A DNA stretch of 64,000 nt from Aselliscus stoliczkanus (GCA_033961575.1 CM066735.1:30461501-30525500), one strand, 5' to 3'; numbered from the stretch's first letter, positions 12,313 through 24,997 are shown. The notes: a model not told the origin generated them from the letters alone. Numbers and translations are program-made.

Positions 12313-12810
12313 AAACTGTAAGACAGCTTGCCATAAGTCATTTTAGTGAAGGAATGAAAGTTGTGGACTCTCATGTATGGCTACATAGTAGCCATTACCA
12401 ACCCAGCTTTTGTCCAAGAGGAAGATTTCCTTCTTTGGGTTTTCCCAAGTATTTAATAATATATAATGCACCCACTAATCCAGAGGAAAGAAGGAAATCT
12501 ATTTAATTAAAGACAAGTGTAATTCTGTACAATTGATCATAATCTTCTTAAAGGAAATAAAAATAATTTGTTTTTAGTAAGAAGGAACCTATCATTATTT
12601 GTGAGAGAGGAAAACCCACTCATTAATATATCATGTTTACTTTGAATGTGGTGACATAGATTACAGTTTTGTTAGTCTTCATCACGAGTACCTATGTGTT
12701 AAATCTTGTCATTTCTGGTTCTGATAATCTGCTTTGATGGCAGATTAAAAATGCAGTTCGGCATTTCAGAACAAATCTCAAATAATCAACCAGAGAGAGC
12801 AGCAGTACTA

Positions 12811-12864
<54 letters not shown>

Positions 12865-13605
12865 CTAACATGAGATAGTGACACTTCTTAATAAACTCAG
12901 GATTAGTGATGTGACTTGTCACTTGGTTTTAGCCAGAAGACGCAGGAAAATGTCACAGTTGCTACAGTAACCACTCAGAAGTTGTGTTCTGTAAATCTGG
13001 AAATCACCTTTGGGAAATGTGCCTGTGGGATGAAGATATACTGGGTGCCAGCCATGCATCACGAAAACCTTTGTTATTTTGGGTAGTTATTTAGGTATCA
13101 TACAGTTTTCTTGTGGACAGAAACAAGTAGAGTTGTCTTCATTTCCTATTTCCCTGGATCTGAGAAACTGTCTAACTCCTTCATAAACCTTTAGAGTCAC
13201 TTTTCTTAAAACATCCATTTCACAGTGAATTACATACTCATTTTGCATTTTTCTTCTATTTTTCTTATTTAACTTTTTATATCTTTATTTTTGTTTTTTC
13301 CAGTTAGACAGTAAATATCTTAAGGAACAATTTCACTTCTTAGGTTTTGTTTTTCCCATGACATCTAATAGTATAGTTCCTTCCATACATAATATATCTT
13401 TATAGCTTTGCTTGATATTATACCATGGTCATTAAGCATGCTCTTGGAGTCACAATTATACTGATCACCATTATGAGGGGGGATGAAATGAAATTGTTCT
13501 TAATTATGGAATACAAAAGAGTTTGGAATGTAACAGAGTAGAAAATAAACTATCTGGATTTTATGCAATTATGAGATATTTTAAATAGGGAAATAAGTAC
13601 ACATA
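12313..13605. other. Intergenic DNA with a (GA)n microsatellite
   Basis: AT-rich sequence. (GA)n occupies about 12813-12861. No gene or other repeat recognised. Confidence 0.6.
12813..12861 (+). repeat. (GA)n microsatellite
   Basis: About 24 uninterrupted GA units. Confidence 0.97.
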
Positions 13606-13739
13606 CCAGGGGTGCCAAAAAAAAAATGTATACACATGACTTGCTTTCATCTTTTGTTATCGGTATATATTGAGTATTACAATTTTAATACAGTTTTTTC
13701 CTTTCTTAAAATGTGTATACATAATTTTGGCACCCTTTG
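13606..13739. mobile_element. Mariner-like MITE (134 bp, GGGTGCCAAAA termini)
   Basis: The terminal inverted repeats are CCAGGGGTGCCAAAA at the left and CAAAGGGTGCCAAAA read inward from the right. TGTATACACAT follows on both sides. TA dinucleotides flank it (13604-13605 and 13740-13741), as expected for Tc1/mariner insertion. Related copies, one with a transposase tail, lie at 47661-48335. Confidence 0.85.
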
Positions 13740-13884
13740 TATAAACATTAAAATAATATACTCTATTTTGTTGTATCTGCTGGTGTCAGTAAAGGCCATT
13801 TAAAGCAGAATGCACCTGAAATGTTAAGCTTATGTGGCGACAAAGAAAAACTTTTTAATATCCCTTGTTCATTTGCCAGGCAGA

Positions 13885-14092
13885 AGGAGCATAGCCTCTG
13901 GCATCCAAGACAGAAACAAAGACCTGAGTCCTTTGTCACTCAACTTAAACTAGCTGTGTGTCTATGGGCAAGTTACATTAACTCCAAGAGGCTCCTTGTG
14001 CATAAAATGGGGATTATGGTATCTTCCTTTCAAGGCAGTTGGGAATATAAAATGAAAAGAATTCACATACAAAGCACCTAGAATTTTGCCTG
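13885..14092 (+). repeat. MIR SINE
   Basis: GACCTGAGTCCTTTGTCACT, CTAGCTGTGTGTCTATGGGC and ATAAAATGGGGATTATGGTA appear in MIR order, ending near GCACCTAGAATTTTGCCTGG. Confidence 0.8.
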
Positions 14093-14254
14093 GTAGTGTC
14101 AGCATTCTTGGATCACAAGCAGCAGAAACCAACACTGCCAAACATAAGTGATTTCATTCTTCTGGAGATGAGGGAGAAGGGGAAAGGATTAGACAGCAAA
14201 AATAGGCAACTACAATATTGCCAAAGGGATATGAAAGACAGTTCGGGGAATATA

Positions 14255-14645
14255 ATTAATAATGTTGTAAATATTTTGTGGAGTGTCAGATGGTCATATG
14301 TCTTGTTAGGGAGACCATTTCATGGATGGAATAGAGGCTTGATCACTGCACTGTACACCTGAAGCTGAGGTTGTATAATATTGTATACCAACTGTAATTG
14401 AATATATAGATAGTCACGGGATGTGGATTATAATGTGGAATGGAGTCAGAGGAAGTGTAATAGATATGTATGATATGGGGGGAGGAGTGGGGTGGCTAAA
14501 TGCGGGAAGGGGGTTGTCACTTTGAGGGGTAAAAAGTATAACTATTGCACTGTGTTGTACACCTGAAACTAATTAAAAATAAATAAGTAAATAAAAAAGA
14601 AAAAAAAAGAATTAGAAAAAAATTAAATAAAAAAATAAAGAGAGT
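14255..14645 (+). repeat. Relatively young L1 3' end, + orientation
   Basis: ACTGCACTGTACACCTGAAG, GGGGGTTGTCACTTTGAGGG and GTTGTACACCTGAAACTAAT are followed by an A-rich tail. The same 3' text occurs reversed at 51515-51665, showing a family still spreading after the old L1s were fixed. Confidence 0.8.
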
Positions 14646-15142
14646 AAAGGCTGAAAAAAAAAGTAAGTGAGAAAAGCGCATATTTTAGAATGATACTGGA
14701 TACCTCACAGAATCAAGGAAGAGGTGAATGACCAAGGTTCGGAACTGGGGGATTCTGGGCATCTGAGTAGCAGGAAGTTCTAACTGTTTTCTGGGCACAA
14801 TCATTTTCATGGATGAGTGGATTCATCCTCAAACGCTGCTCGTTCTTCTCCAGACTTAAATTCCCAGGAGACAGATGCTTAGTGCTCTAGATTATGTCAC
14901 CTGATTTTACAAAGGCTGGGGATTGGGTTACGTCATTGACAGCTTCATCAGAGCCATAAGGAAAGTGGGAATGACATTCTCTGTAGGAAATGAGAGATAT
15001 TGTTATCAAAAGAAGAAAGAGGGGGTATGCTGAGCAGACAAAATATATTCACTACAGTAGCGCATAGTCCGTGCTCAGCAAAGGTAGATTTCCTTTTGGT
15101 CATTCATTTTAACTCTGTTTTATATCTTAGTGTAAAAGTTGC

Positions 15143-15145
<3 letters not shown>

Positions 15146-15189
<44 letters not shown>
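15146..15189 (+). repeat. (GT)n microsatellite
   Basis: About 22 GT units. Confidence 0.97.
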
Positions 15190-15191
<2 letters not shown>

Positions 15192-15329
15192 TTTAAAATT
15201 ACGATTTCTATGCAATTTTTAACATTTGGTAAGCTAAGGCTCTTATCTCCCTTTTTCCCTTCCTGTGATTGTTTTCTATCTTGTCTTTGATACTTTCCAT
15301 CATTCATTGGTGACTTTGGTATCTGACTC

Positions 15330-16600
15330 ATTGTCTCTCTTTCCATTCTAAGCCCAGTCATCAGCTTGGTTGACTTCAATAGCCATATGGTCACCTCACC
15401 TCTTCAATACTAGCCTCTCACTCCTTTAACTCATCATTGCTAATGACCCTTTCCTCCATCTATACCTAAGCCATCTATTTTCACAATTATCTAGAAAATC
15501 ACTAATGCATACCTCATTTCTCTGATTACAACTGACTTCCAACCCTTCAAGCTTGCTTTCTCAACTACTCTTAGTATACATTTTACCTCGTATTATCTCT
15601 TCCTGCTTTTATCTGATTTGTACAGCTTGGATTCCATGGTCGATCATTCAATCACTCTCTTGCTCATCACTGAATTTCCTAAATTGTCCATTTTCCACAT
15701 TTGCCTAGAAAAATCAACATCTCTGGGTGAACCCAGTAGTACCTGGACTGCAGAGTACTTCTGGGGAAAATGACACTCATTAGCCTCAAATAGACCCTCA
15801 ATATTGGCTTGCAATCCCACATGTTTCTCTGGTCATTTTATACTCCCACTCTCTGTAGTGACATGTTTCATTAAAATACATTTAAAAAATTCTATGTCCT
15901 GTTGATTTTACTCTGAAATCTCTCTTAAATCCATTGACTTTTCTCCATCTCACTATGGCCACCCCCGTCTAATCTACCATCATAACCTCAGGGTTCCTAC
16001 AATAGCTTCTATCTGGTTTCCATACATCATGCCTCATTCCCTCCCAATTCATTTTCCTTAGTGTTTCCAAGATTATCTTTTAAACCTCTTCTATGACTTT
16101 CTAGTTCCTTAAGACAATTGTTGAAACCTGCGTTGGAGCCTGTGAGAACCAGCATAAACTGGTCCATGCTTATCCTTTTTTCTCATTTTGTTTTACCATC
16201 CCCCCCACTCCCCAATTGGGTACATTGGGTACATTGGCCCAATGTTCAGTTTCTAGAACAGTTTCTATCTCAGATCATTACATAGCCAGAGGCCTATGAC
16301 TCTCTTCTCCCCACTTAATCCCCAGCCCACTGCCTTCTTCACCTAATTAACTCTTTCTCACTCATCAAAATGCTATTGAAAAGTTAATTCTATAGGGAAT
16401 TTCTCTGGATTGCCTAGGCTAGGTGAGTTACCCCTATTTACATGTTCTTCTGGCCCCTCCACCTGAACTTTTGTCACAACTAGAAATACTTGTTCGATGT
16501 CTACCCCACTAGACTAGAAGCTTTATGAGAGGAATAGCGATTGTTCATTGCTCTTTCCCTGAGCTCTCACACAGTGACGGGAATATAACAAATGAATATC
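15330..16600 (+). repeat. L2-like LINE remnants
   Basis: The pyrimidine-rich phrases CATCATAACCTCAGGGTTCC, ATAGCTTCTATCTGGTTTCC and ACTAGAAGCTTTATGAGAGG follow the order of an L2 ORF end and 3' UTR. Boundaries are soft and divergence is high. Confidence 0.5.
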
Positions 16601-17012
16601 TTCTTACTGTGCGTCTGTGGGCGTGTGCCCCAAATAAGCCCCACTAAGGTATTTCGTTGCTGTCCAGGAAAAATGGAGGTCTTTTCTCATGCTCAGAAAA
16701 ATAGTATGTAAATCAACAGATTTTTCTCAATTAAAATTTTTTTTCCTCTATTATTTTGAAACTCTGGTTTGGGTCCTCACACATACTTAGATGATTCCCT
16801 AAATTAATAAGGAAGTATTAATCAAATATTAATAGAAAACTTGAAAATAGCTGATCACATCGTTTTAGAGTTAGCCTTCCCCTCATTGATGCAGACCTGT
16901 GTTTGTGATATATTTTTTAAAATGTTAAATATGTATAACATGCGGTATATTTTCTGCTATTGAGGTTATTCTTAGATTATATAATGAAATTAAATAGATT
17001 GCTATTTTGTGG

Positions 17013-17016
<4 letters not shown>

Positions 17017-17046
<30 letters not shown>
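17017..17046 (+). repeat. (CA)n microsatellite
   Basis: About 15 CA units. Confidence 0.95.
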
Positions 17047-17049
<3 letters not shown>

Positions 17050-17575
17050 ATGTCTTTCAGGTGCTATTGTTGTGAAGCTGATTTCTGTGAACATTTCTTT
17101 ACAGGTAAGATGAGGATGAAACATTCCTATGGTGATTCAGTGTCCTATGCACACTGCTTTAAGTATATATCTATTTCTGTTTGATTCATCACTTTATCAA
17201 TAGCTTTCAAACAGCTCCACATAAATTCAAACTTATGCTAAAAAGGAAAAGGAGGATGTCATAGAAGCTAACAGGGAAATACACTTTTTTTAGTATTTCA
17301 GTATCATTCTGTGGACTGGAACTTTAGAAAAATATTTGAGGATAATTCTTTACAGGTGAAGAAATGTGTCTGAATTGAGCCCTCAGGTAACAAATATATA
17401 TATTTTTATTCATTGATTTCAAAGGAATGAAAGGAGTGCAAGTTAGAAACCAGAAATGTTATTGATGTATTTTGTCTGAAATACAAGAAATAGCTGATAT
17501 CAGAAGAAAAAACAAACTTAGGAAAAGAATGCTTTTTAAATAAGAAACCAAAAGAATGGTATAAGACCAGGTTCT

Positions 17576-17726
17576 TTTTTTTTTTTTAATTTTTTTAGCT
17601 GAGCCATCCTGCCACCTGTTGGCAGCTCAACGGCAACTCAGCCGGGCTGGCATCGAACCGCCGTTGCTCAGAGCTCAGCTCGCACTCTTAAGTGAGCTCT
17701 TAACCAACTGAGCCACTCAGCCAGCC
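17576..17726 (-). mobile_element. tRNA-derived SINE (family B), antisense
   Basis: Reversed head GAGCCACTCAGCCAGCC, with GCTCTTAACCAACTGAGCC and the tail AGCTGAGCCATCCTG after poly(T). Target duplications TAAGACCAG(G/A)TTCT at 17562-17575 and 17727-17740. Confidence 0.93.
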
Positions 17727-17821
17727 TAAGACCAGATTCTAAATAGTGATTACTAAACTGTGGTTCTTAGAGAGTATGCCCAGAGTTACCATTTAAAAAA
17801 ATGTGCCACTAATTATTAATA

Positions 17822-18038
17822 ATTCTGGAGTAAGAACATTATGCTAAGTGCTTTATATAGGATCAACTCATACTTGTGAATAACCTGATATGAATATTAT
17901 TTTCCCCATTTTCTGATAAAGAAATTTTAACCCAGAGAGTTTAAAAACTTATTTAAGATATCACAGTTTATAGTACAGCCAGGATCAAACTCAGATAGTC
18001 TAACTTTAGTTAAACACCATACTCTATTGCCGATTTCA
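17822..18038 (-). repeat. MIR SINE, antisense
   Basis: TTTTCCCCATTTTCTGATAA, then CCCAGAGAGTTTAAAAACTT and CAGCCAGGATCAAACTCAGA, is the reversed MIR core. Confidence 0.75.
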
Positions 18039-18614
18039 TATTTATTTATATAATCTTGCCTAAAATAGCAGACTAAATCTTTGTTTTGACTGAAAAGTAT
18101 TCATGCTTTACTTTGTCATCTTCTAAGCAAATTGTTTTCAACTGATTTATTTTCTCTCTATTCAGCAGAAGGGAAAAGGGATACTTGCCATAATTTTGAT
18201 TAAGGATCATCCACTTTATACTCATTTATTTTAAATTACTATGGTCTAGGGGTTAGCCTAATAAATTAGCCAAATAAACTAATATGTCATTTGTTTTAAA
18301 AATAAGAAGATGAATTCCCCATGTTTTTCTACTCATCGGTTGTGTAGGGACCCATAAATATTTGCTCCTTAACTCCCTAACTTGAGCAAATTATGATCCT
18401 ACTTCCCAAAAGGGACCAGTTCTTACACCTTATAGTATTGGCACCTGTTTCACAAAATCATACACCTCTCCTCAGATATCATCATCTCCTTTTCCATTTC
18501 TCTACATGTTATGTTACATGCTCTCCTGGGAACCACTACTACTTACTTGGAACAAAACATTTACAGATTTTGTGGGGGTCTTGACCTCAGCTACTTTTTA
18601 AAGAAAGAAATGCA

Positions 18615-18726
18615 CGGGCCGGCCGAGTGGCGCGGTGGTTAAGCACTGGCTTGGGAAGCCAGCGGCCCTGGTTTGGGTCCCACATATGAGGTCCAATGAC
18701 ACTGCCCTCAAAAAAAAAAAATTATA
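18615..18726 (+). mobile_element. Short tRNA-derived SINE (family A)
   Basis: Head GGGCCGGCCGAGTGGCGCGG, stem GGCTTGGGAAGCC, end CACTGCCCTC plus poly(A). Perfect 15-bp target duplications AAAGAAAGAAATGCA at 18600-18614 and 18727-18741. Confidence 0.95.
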
Positions 18727-19469
18727 AAAGAAAGAAATGCAGTACAGTAGTCTGTTAAGGACACTAAATGGTGTACATTTTGCACTTAAAACACATGCTT
18801 ATTTTTAGCAACAATCACCTAGGAGGAGGATGCTTATATGGGTATATCTTACCTGTTGTAGAGTGCCTGCCCAGCCCATGTCTCGTTAATAATGGCCTCC
18901 CTCTCTGAGCCCGTGTAGCAGGGGTGTTTGGCTGTGGTTGCCCCTTAAGCTCCCAACTCACACAGCACCCTTCCCCTAGCACTACTGTTAATTCATCACC
19001 CGGTAATGACCAATCAAATTCCTTGTCTTGTATAGAGAGATAGAGTTTAGCCACTTGAGCTGAAAAGTCCTTATGGGGCTAGGGAGGCCATTTTCAGCTC
19101 TGTGCATGTTGATGAATAAATAGAGGAAGTGGCTTTGCAGGAAGAAGGAGGGATTTAGAACAGAGGAGAGCAGAGAAGGGGGATCTTGTGGCCTCAGAGC
19201 AAGAAGGAAGTGGAAAGACTTGCTGCTATGGACCCTGAGGCTTCCCAATGACCATTTCCAGTCCCATGGGGCCCCAGCTTGCTTCCTTTTGATGTGCCAT
19301 CCTATACAGTAATCCCTGAATATATGAATTGCTTTCATGGGCTTCTTTTCCTTGCAACCAGAAAATTTTCTACTACAATTACAATTCCTGAAAGACGGTC
19401 TCCAGGTCTGGCTTCCCGTGTATGTGGTGCACTTGCAGGCAGCCTGCAGGATCCGAGAGAGACACTCTA

Positions 19470-19685
19470 ATGTAGTGGCTGCCTGGTGGAAGCCCCAGTT
19501 CTGCCACTTCCTGGTTGCATGATCTTGGACAGTTTAATTTCTCTATGCTTTGGTCTCCTCGTTTGCAAATGTGAGGATAATAATATTTTTCTACATCATA
19601 GTTTGTTGTGAGGATTAAACGCATGTAAACAGTGGGTTTGGCATGTAGTATTGTATTTAAGTACCCAATGAACATTAGCTGTTGT
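19470..19685 (+). repeat. MIR SINE
   Basis: CAGTTCTGCCACTTCCTGGT, then GACAGTTTAATTTCTCTATG, CTCCTCGTTTGCAAATGTGA and TGTGAGGATTAAACGCATGT give a clear MIR order. Confidence 0.85.
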
Positions 19686-19710
19686 CTCAGTAAAGCCTTG
19701 CTTTTACTTA

Positions 19711-19757
<47 letters not shown>
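19711..19757 (+). repeat. (CA)n microsatellite
   Basis: About 23 CA units. Confidence 0.97.
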
Positions 19758-19759
<2 letters not shown>

Positions 19760-20283
19760 CACACACCCCATGATTACCTGGCCCGAGTCTGAAGTTCTGT
19801 GCTCCTATAGCACTTTGTTCACATTTATATTATAGTCTTCATCACACTGTATTATAAGCTACTTATGTGTAGTTTCTCTCACTGCACGTGAGCCCCGGAA
19901 TTCAGGTAATTTTCTTCTTTGTTCTCTAATCCCCTGAGCTTTGTGTCTGGCACTGGCAATATTCCTGAGCTCACAATAGATTTGTGGTTTTGGATCGGTA
20001 GATGCTAGGTGATACTTCACTATCAGATGGGCACCCCCTTAACTTAACACTTGGCTGCTTTAGCGAGAGGGTAGGAGAGAGACCTTTGGAGTCTGGATGT
20101 CTGTGAGCGACAGGCAAGTGAAGGGAGTGAGATTCATGATCTTCATACTTCTGTTCTGGAATAGTTCTCAGGTAACATTTCTCTTCCCAACTCAAGTCAC
20201 ATGATCAGCAGTGGCATATGACATTGTCTAGCAGTGCTTTGCAGCTTGGTTGTAGTAGAGCAGAAAGCAGGGGGTCACACTGT

Positions 20284-21064
20284 GTTAGTCTGCTGGTGCT
20301 GCCATAACAAAATACCACAGACTGGGTGGTTTAAATAACAGACATTTATTTTCTCATAGTTCCGGAGTCTGGGAAGTCCAAGATCAAGATGCCATCATGG
20401 TTTGTTTCTGGGGAGTTCTCTCCTGGCTTGCAGATGGCTGCCTTCTCACTGTGTCCTCACATGGCCTTTCCTCTGTGCACACAGATGGAGAGAGGAGAGA
20501 GAGAGGTTAGAACGCTCTCTGGTATCCAGCTCTTCTTATAAGCACTGCAGTCCTATGGGATCAGGGCCTCACCCTTACTACAATATAGACTGAATGTTGG
20601 CATCTCCCCACAATTCACATTTTGAAATCCTAATGCCTAATGTGATGATAGTAGAAGGCGGGCCTTTAGGAGGTGATCAGGGCATGATGGTAGAACCCTT
20701 ATGAATGGGATTAATGTTCTTTTAAAAGAGATGGCAGAGAGCTCCTTTGCCCCTTCCGCCCTGAGAGGTTATAGTGAAAAGATGGCTGTTTATGAACCAG
20801 GAAGAGCGCGCTCACCAAACACTGAATCTGCCAGTAACTTGATCTTGAACTTCCCAGCCTTCAGAACTGTGAGAAATAAATTTGTTGTTAATAAGCCATT
20901 CAGTCTGCGGTATTTTGTTATAGAAGCCCAAATGCACGAAGACAGCTCTTATGACCTCATGTAACCTTAATTACCTTCTTAAACGCCCTATTCCAAATAC
21001 AGTCACATTGGGGATTACAGCTTCAGCATATGCATCTTGGGGGTACACAGTTCAGTTCATAACA
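20284..21064 (-). repeat. MaLR LTR, antisense, interrupted by a second MaLR LTR
   Basis: The outer arms (20284-20583 and 20945-21064) read on the minus strand as one LTR. The + strand text begins GTTAGTCTGCTGGTGCTGCC and ends TACACAGTTCAGTTCATAAC. The break falls inside the CCCTTATGACCTCATGTAAC stretch, which resumes after the insert. Confidence 0.75.
20584..20944 (+). repeat. MaLR LTR inserted into the antisense MaLR LTR
   Basis: Starts GACTGAATGTTGGCATCTCC and contains GAAACTGTGAGAAATAAA-like text (CAGAACTGTGAGAAATAAAT). Ends AATGCACGAAGACA. Imperfect 5-bp duplications (CCTTA and TCTTA) are consistent with LTR-element insertion. Confidence 0.75.
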
Positions 21065-21974
21065 CACATTAACCCAACTGGAGGCCTATTTTAATTAAAA
21101 GTTTTTATGTGTGTCTGATAGGCTCAAATTTTCTACTCTGCATAAATATGTAATCAAAATGCAGGCTGAAGGATAGGACTCTTTAGCCTATAGATGAGGA
21201 ACAAAAAGCAGTGACCATTAGAATGAGATCCTCACTAGAAACGCAGAAGCCCTTATGTTTCAGGTTAGTCTTGAATGTTAAAACCACACAGTGTAGACTC
21301 TGGCTTTCCCAGATGAACTTGGAAGAGTGAGAAGGTACCGCGTCTAGATGCAGTTAGGGCTGCCCGTTGGAGTCTCTGGAGGAGGTGGGATGTCGCAGAG
21401 GCATGTCTGGGCCTCTAACACAGATCTGTCAGTCTGAGGAGCTGTGGGGCCAGGATGAGAAAAGCTCACTTAAGTCTGGGAGGTGAGCTGAGAGCCAAGT
21501 CAGACTCTCCAGCCGGAAGGGCCGAACAAGGAAGGTGCTGAAGAAACAAAGAGGTGGAAATGGAATGATAGGAGGATGGGGCCAGCTTCAGAATGAATTT
21601 TGGGAACACTGGGCTCTCTTATGTGTGGCTTGGCAGACATAGTGCCCTGGGGGCTTGATGTTAAGTATCCAGAGTTGGCCTCACACCATCAGAGAAATTT
21701 TGGCAGATCAAAAGGAGGAATTTCATGACATTTCAGGCATTATACTTTTCCACAGTGCTCTCTGATGAAATGTCCAAGCTACATGATCTCCTCTAGGAGT
21801 AATACTAACCTTAATTTGACTAATGATCTCCTTCCTTCAACGTTAAAGGTGAATTTTTAAATTCGCATTTTTATTCTTTATGTGTAAATTATGCTATCTC
21901 CTAGTTAACCTTGTAGTCTACGAATGGGCAGTAACTGTAGTTATTCTTTGTAATATTTCGTAGTTATTCTTTAT

Positions 21975-22260
21975 TTTATGACTATTACATCCTCACAGAG
22001 GCCTTCTCTGACCTCAGACACCACATTGGATCAAAGCCCCCAGTTACACCCTTTCCTAGCAGCCTGTACTTTTCCTTTACAGGCCGTCTCACTATCACAA
22101 TTAAATAGTAACTGCATGATTAATTGTTTAATGTCTGTCTTCCTTGCCAGATTATTTCCCTAGTGAAAACAGGAACCAGTTCTATATCAATAATAGCTAT
22201 ATCCAACACTGGTTCTTGCCCATAGCAATAAATTCTTTTTAAATGAGTTATTTCATTCAG
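21975..22260 (+). repeat. L2 3' end
   Basis: CACAGAGGCCTTCTCTGACC, TGTCTGTCTTCCTTGCCAGA and the ending near GCAATAAATTC match L2 3'-region style. Confidence 0.6.
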
Positions 22261-22679
22261 TCATTTATTCATCCATTAGCTAACACACTTAGTGTTCACA
22301 AGTCCTGGGAACCGTGTTACAAGAAGGGAAGCAAAAATTAATGTGTCTGCTTCTGAAGAGTTCACGATTTCATACAGAAAGTTCTTAACCATTGTAGGTG
22401 AAAGTTCCTCTTGAGAACCCGATGACAGAAGAGGTCCCTCTCCCCAGAAACCACTCGTTTAACATGGATACAGGATTTTGTATTTGACTAGCTATGTTCA
22501 CAGATCCCTGGAAGTCTGTTCACTGTCTTCTTAAAGTGCCATGAATTCCGAAGTCAGGATCCCTCCATGAGAGACAGACTTCAAAACACAGGAGGGCATC
22601 AGCATGTCATACTATCGGTCAGGAAAGGCTTCCGTTGGAAGAAATTTGATTTCACTAGGAGAGAAAGCGAGAGTGTTAG

Positions 22680-23110
22680 AGATTGAGAAGATAGTGTTTG
22701 GAAATCAGGGAGGTGTAAAAAAACAACATGGTTCTTCAGAGAATTGCAACTTTACCTTGTACAGATGAGAACGTGTGACTGGGAAGAAGTTTGGTGGAGG
22801 AACGGTCAGGAGAGGTTTCCAGGGAAGGATGCCGGAGAGATCACCAGGTCAGGCAGAACTTTGTTGTATCCTGGACTTCATGGCGAGTTATTGCAGTGTT
22901 TTATTCAGGGAGTGACAAGATCAGATTAGAAGGAGCCCTCTGGTGGTTGTGTTGGTTGTAGGCAGATTGGAGTTGCCCATCCTGGAGGATGGCTGACCAG
23001 CTGTACTAGTCATTCAGGCAATGGAGGCCAAGGACTGGAAGAGGCTGGAATGATATTTAGAATGGAGAATCAGCCCATTTTGGTGGAATGGATGTGGAGT
23101 GCGTGAGAAG
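22680..23110 (-). repeat. Ancient LINE (L2-class?) fragment
   Basis: GGGAGTGACAAGATCAGATT, AAGGAGCCCTCTGGTGGTTG and AGTCATTCAGGCAATGGAGG belong to a common old mammalian repeat. Its class assignment is uncertain. Confidence 0.4.
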
Positions 23111-23749
23111 AGGTGGAAATACACATCACGATTTTGCCTTAAGCAATTGAGTGCAGGATGGTGGTAGGTCTCCTTGGGCAGCCTCTTTAGCATGAATGCC
23201 AACTCAACAAAATAAAAGTGCCCATGGGACACTTTATTCGTTCAAAATGAAATAAGCTTTTGTAAATGGTAAAAAGTACATTCCTTACAAGTTTGATTAC
23301 CCAGCAGATTGGAATAAAGAACATGGAGAAAACCAACACTGCTTTTTAATCTCAGAAGTTGTATCTGTGCAGTCACGCTGAGGCAGAATTCGAATCTTTT
23401 TTTCTTGAAATGAGAGCATGGGTTGCACTGAGCAGCTAGGTTGGCCACACACTGTCTGGGTACCGCCGGTTACCCATTACTGCCTCAGGAATCCTGGGAG
23501 GAAGAGTGACAGTTCCATCATGGGCCTGTTAAATTGGACGGACTCAGTACAGTATGTTGTGTAAAGAGTATTTCCAAGAAATATTAAATTACAAATTTGA
23601 ATTTCTTGTAAACAAATTTTCCTATAGATTAGGATTCTTGGGTATTGTAAATCTTAATTTATGATAAAAGTATTTGTGAAAGATAAAACCCACTTACAAT
23701 TAACTGCAGTTTCAAACTTCATACACTAGGACAGTGGGCTTTCAATTAT
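23110..23749. other. Intergenic DNA without recognised gene
   Basis: No repeat or coding feature I can name. Confidence 0.5.
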
Positions 23750-24137
23750 TATTATTTTTTTTTAATTGGGGAATTGCGGGAGGGGAACAGTGTTGGGGAA
23801 TTGGGGAAGGGGAACAGCCAAGTTGTTGTCCTTCAATCTTAGCTGTGGAGGGTGCACCTAGCTCAGCTCCAAGTCCAGTAGCCATTCGGCCTCACAGCCG
23901 CTCAGCTCAAGATACTATGTTTAATCTTAGTTGTGGGGTAGGGGCATGCAGCCCACTATCCCATACAGGAGTGGAACCAGCAACCTTGTTGTTAGGAGCA
24001 TGCGCTCTCACCAGCTGAGCCATCCTGCTAGCAGCAGCTCAGCTTGGGCGCAGCTCACTGGTCCATGTGAGAATCGAACCGGCGACCCTGTTGCTCAGAG
24101 CTTGTGCTCTTAACCAACTGAGCCACTTGGCCGGCCC
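23750..24137 (-). mobile_element. Composite SINE (family C, B-type head), antisense
   Basis: Begins with a T-rich run and TAATTGGGGAATTG. Contains the TTGTTGTCCTTCAATCTTAG tail segment twice in diverged form (CAATCTTAGCTGTGG, AATCTTAGTTGTGG). Closes with CTTAACCAACTGAGCCACTT and GGCCGGCCC. Flanking TCAATTA repeats are visible at both ends. Confidence 0.8.
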
Positions 24138-24203
24138 CTCAATTAATTTTTTAATAGCAGCTTTATTAAGATATAATACACATACCTGTAATCCACCCAT
24201 TTA

Positions 24204-24319
24204 TTTTTTATTTATTTTTTTTTTTGAGGGCAGTGTCAGAGGCCCTCATATGTGGGACCCAAACTGTGGCCACTGGCTTCCCAAGCCAGCGCTTAACCAT
24301 CACGCCACTCAGCCGGCCC
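24204..24319 (-). mobile_element. Short SINE (family A), antisense
   Basis: Poly(T), GAGGGCAGTGTCAG, CCCAAGCCAGCGCTTAACCA, CAGCCGGCC. Target duplications TAATCCAC(C/G)CATTTA at 24189 and 24320. Confidence 0.93.
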
Positions 24320-24874
24320 TAATCCACGCATTTAAAGTGTATCAGTGCTTTGCATTAATTTTTATTTATATTTAAAAATGTTGTTCTTTCTAAAATTCTT
24401 TTTGCCATTCAGTGGTATTCCTTTTTACCAAGAAAAAAATAAAACCAAGCATGTATATTAAAAAATTTGGCTAACATTATACATAAGGCATTTTCTCAAG
24501 TGCCTCTGATTATTGGAGTCAAGAGAGAATATACTCTTATGTGGGTTTAAATGAAAGAAAAGTGTAAAATGTGGTCAAAATATTATCACAGAAGTGACAG
24601 GTGTAGTGAGAAGAAAAAACTGAAGTTGGGTTGTCCCAAGGGGCTCTGCTCAGGGCCTTTTTGGGGAGAGGAGACCCAGTTTAATTTACAGCCTCTCACT
24701 ATTTGGGGGTTACAAGAAAGAACCCTCCCCTGCCAGTAACCCTCCTGGCTAGTGGTGGATATGTTGTGATGAGTGTATTCTCACCCAGGATATCAGTGGT
24801 ATTGTATTAACAGGGGGAAAAAAAATAGCCTTGGGGTTCAAATTGAAGTATGTGTTGAAAGAAAAGCTCAACCT

Positions 24875-24984
24875 TGGCCTGCCAAGTGATGTGGTGGTTG
24901 AGCGCTGGCTTGGGAAGCCAGCGGCCCCGGTTCAGGTCCCACATATGAGGGCCAGTGACACTGCCCTCAAAAAAAAAAAAGAAA
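24875..24984 (+). mobile_element. Short SINE (family A)
   Basis: Head TGGCCTGCCAAGTGATGTGG (diverged), stem CTGGCTTGGGAAGCCAG, end CACTGCCCTC plus poly(A). 13-bp target duplications AAAAGCTCAACCT at 24862 and 24985. Confidence 0.94.
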
Positions 24985-24997
24985 AAAAGCTCAACCT

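Noticed and set aside
15104..15394. Open frame with (HT)n stretch
   Set aside because: Product of the (GT)n microsatellite.
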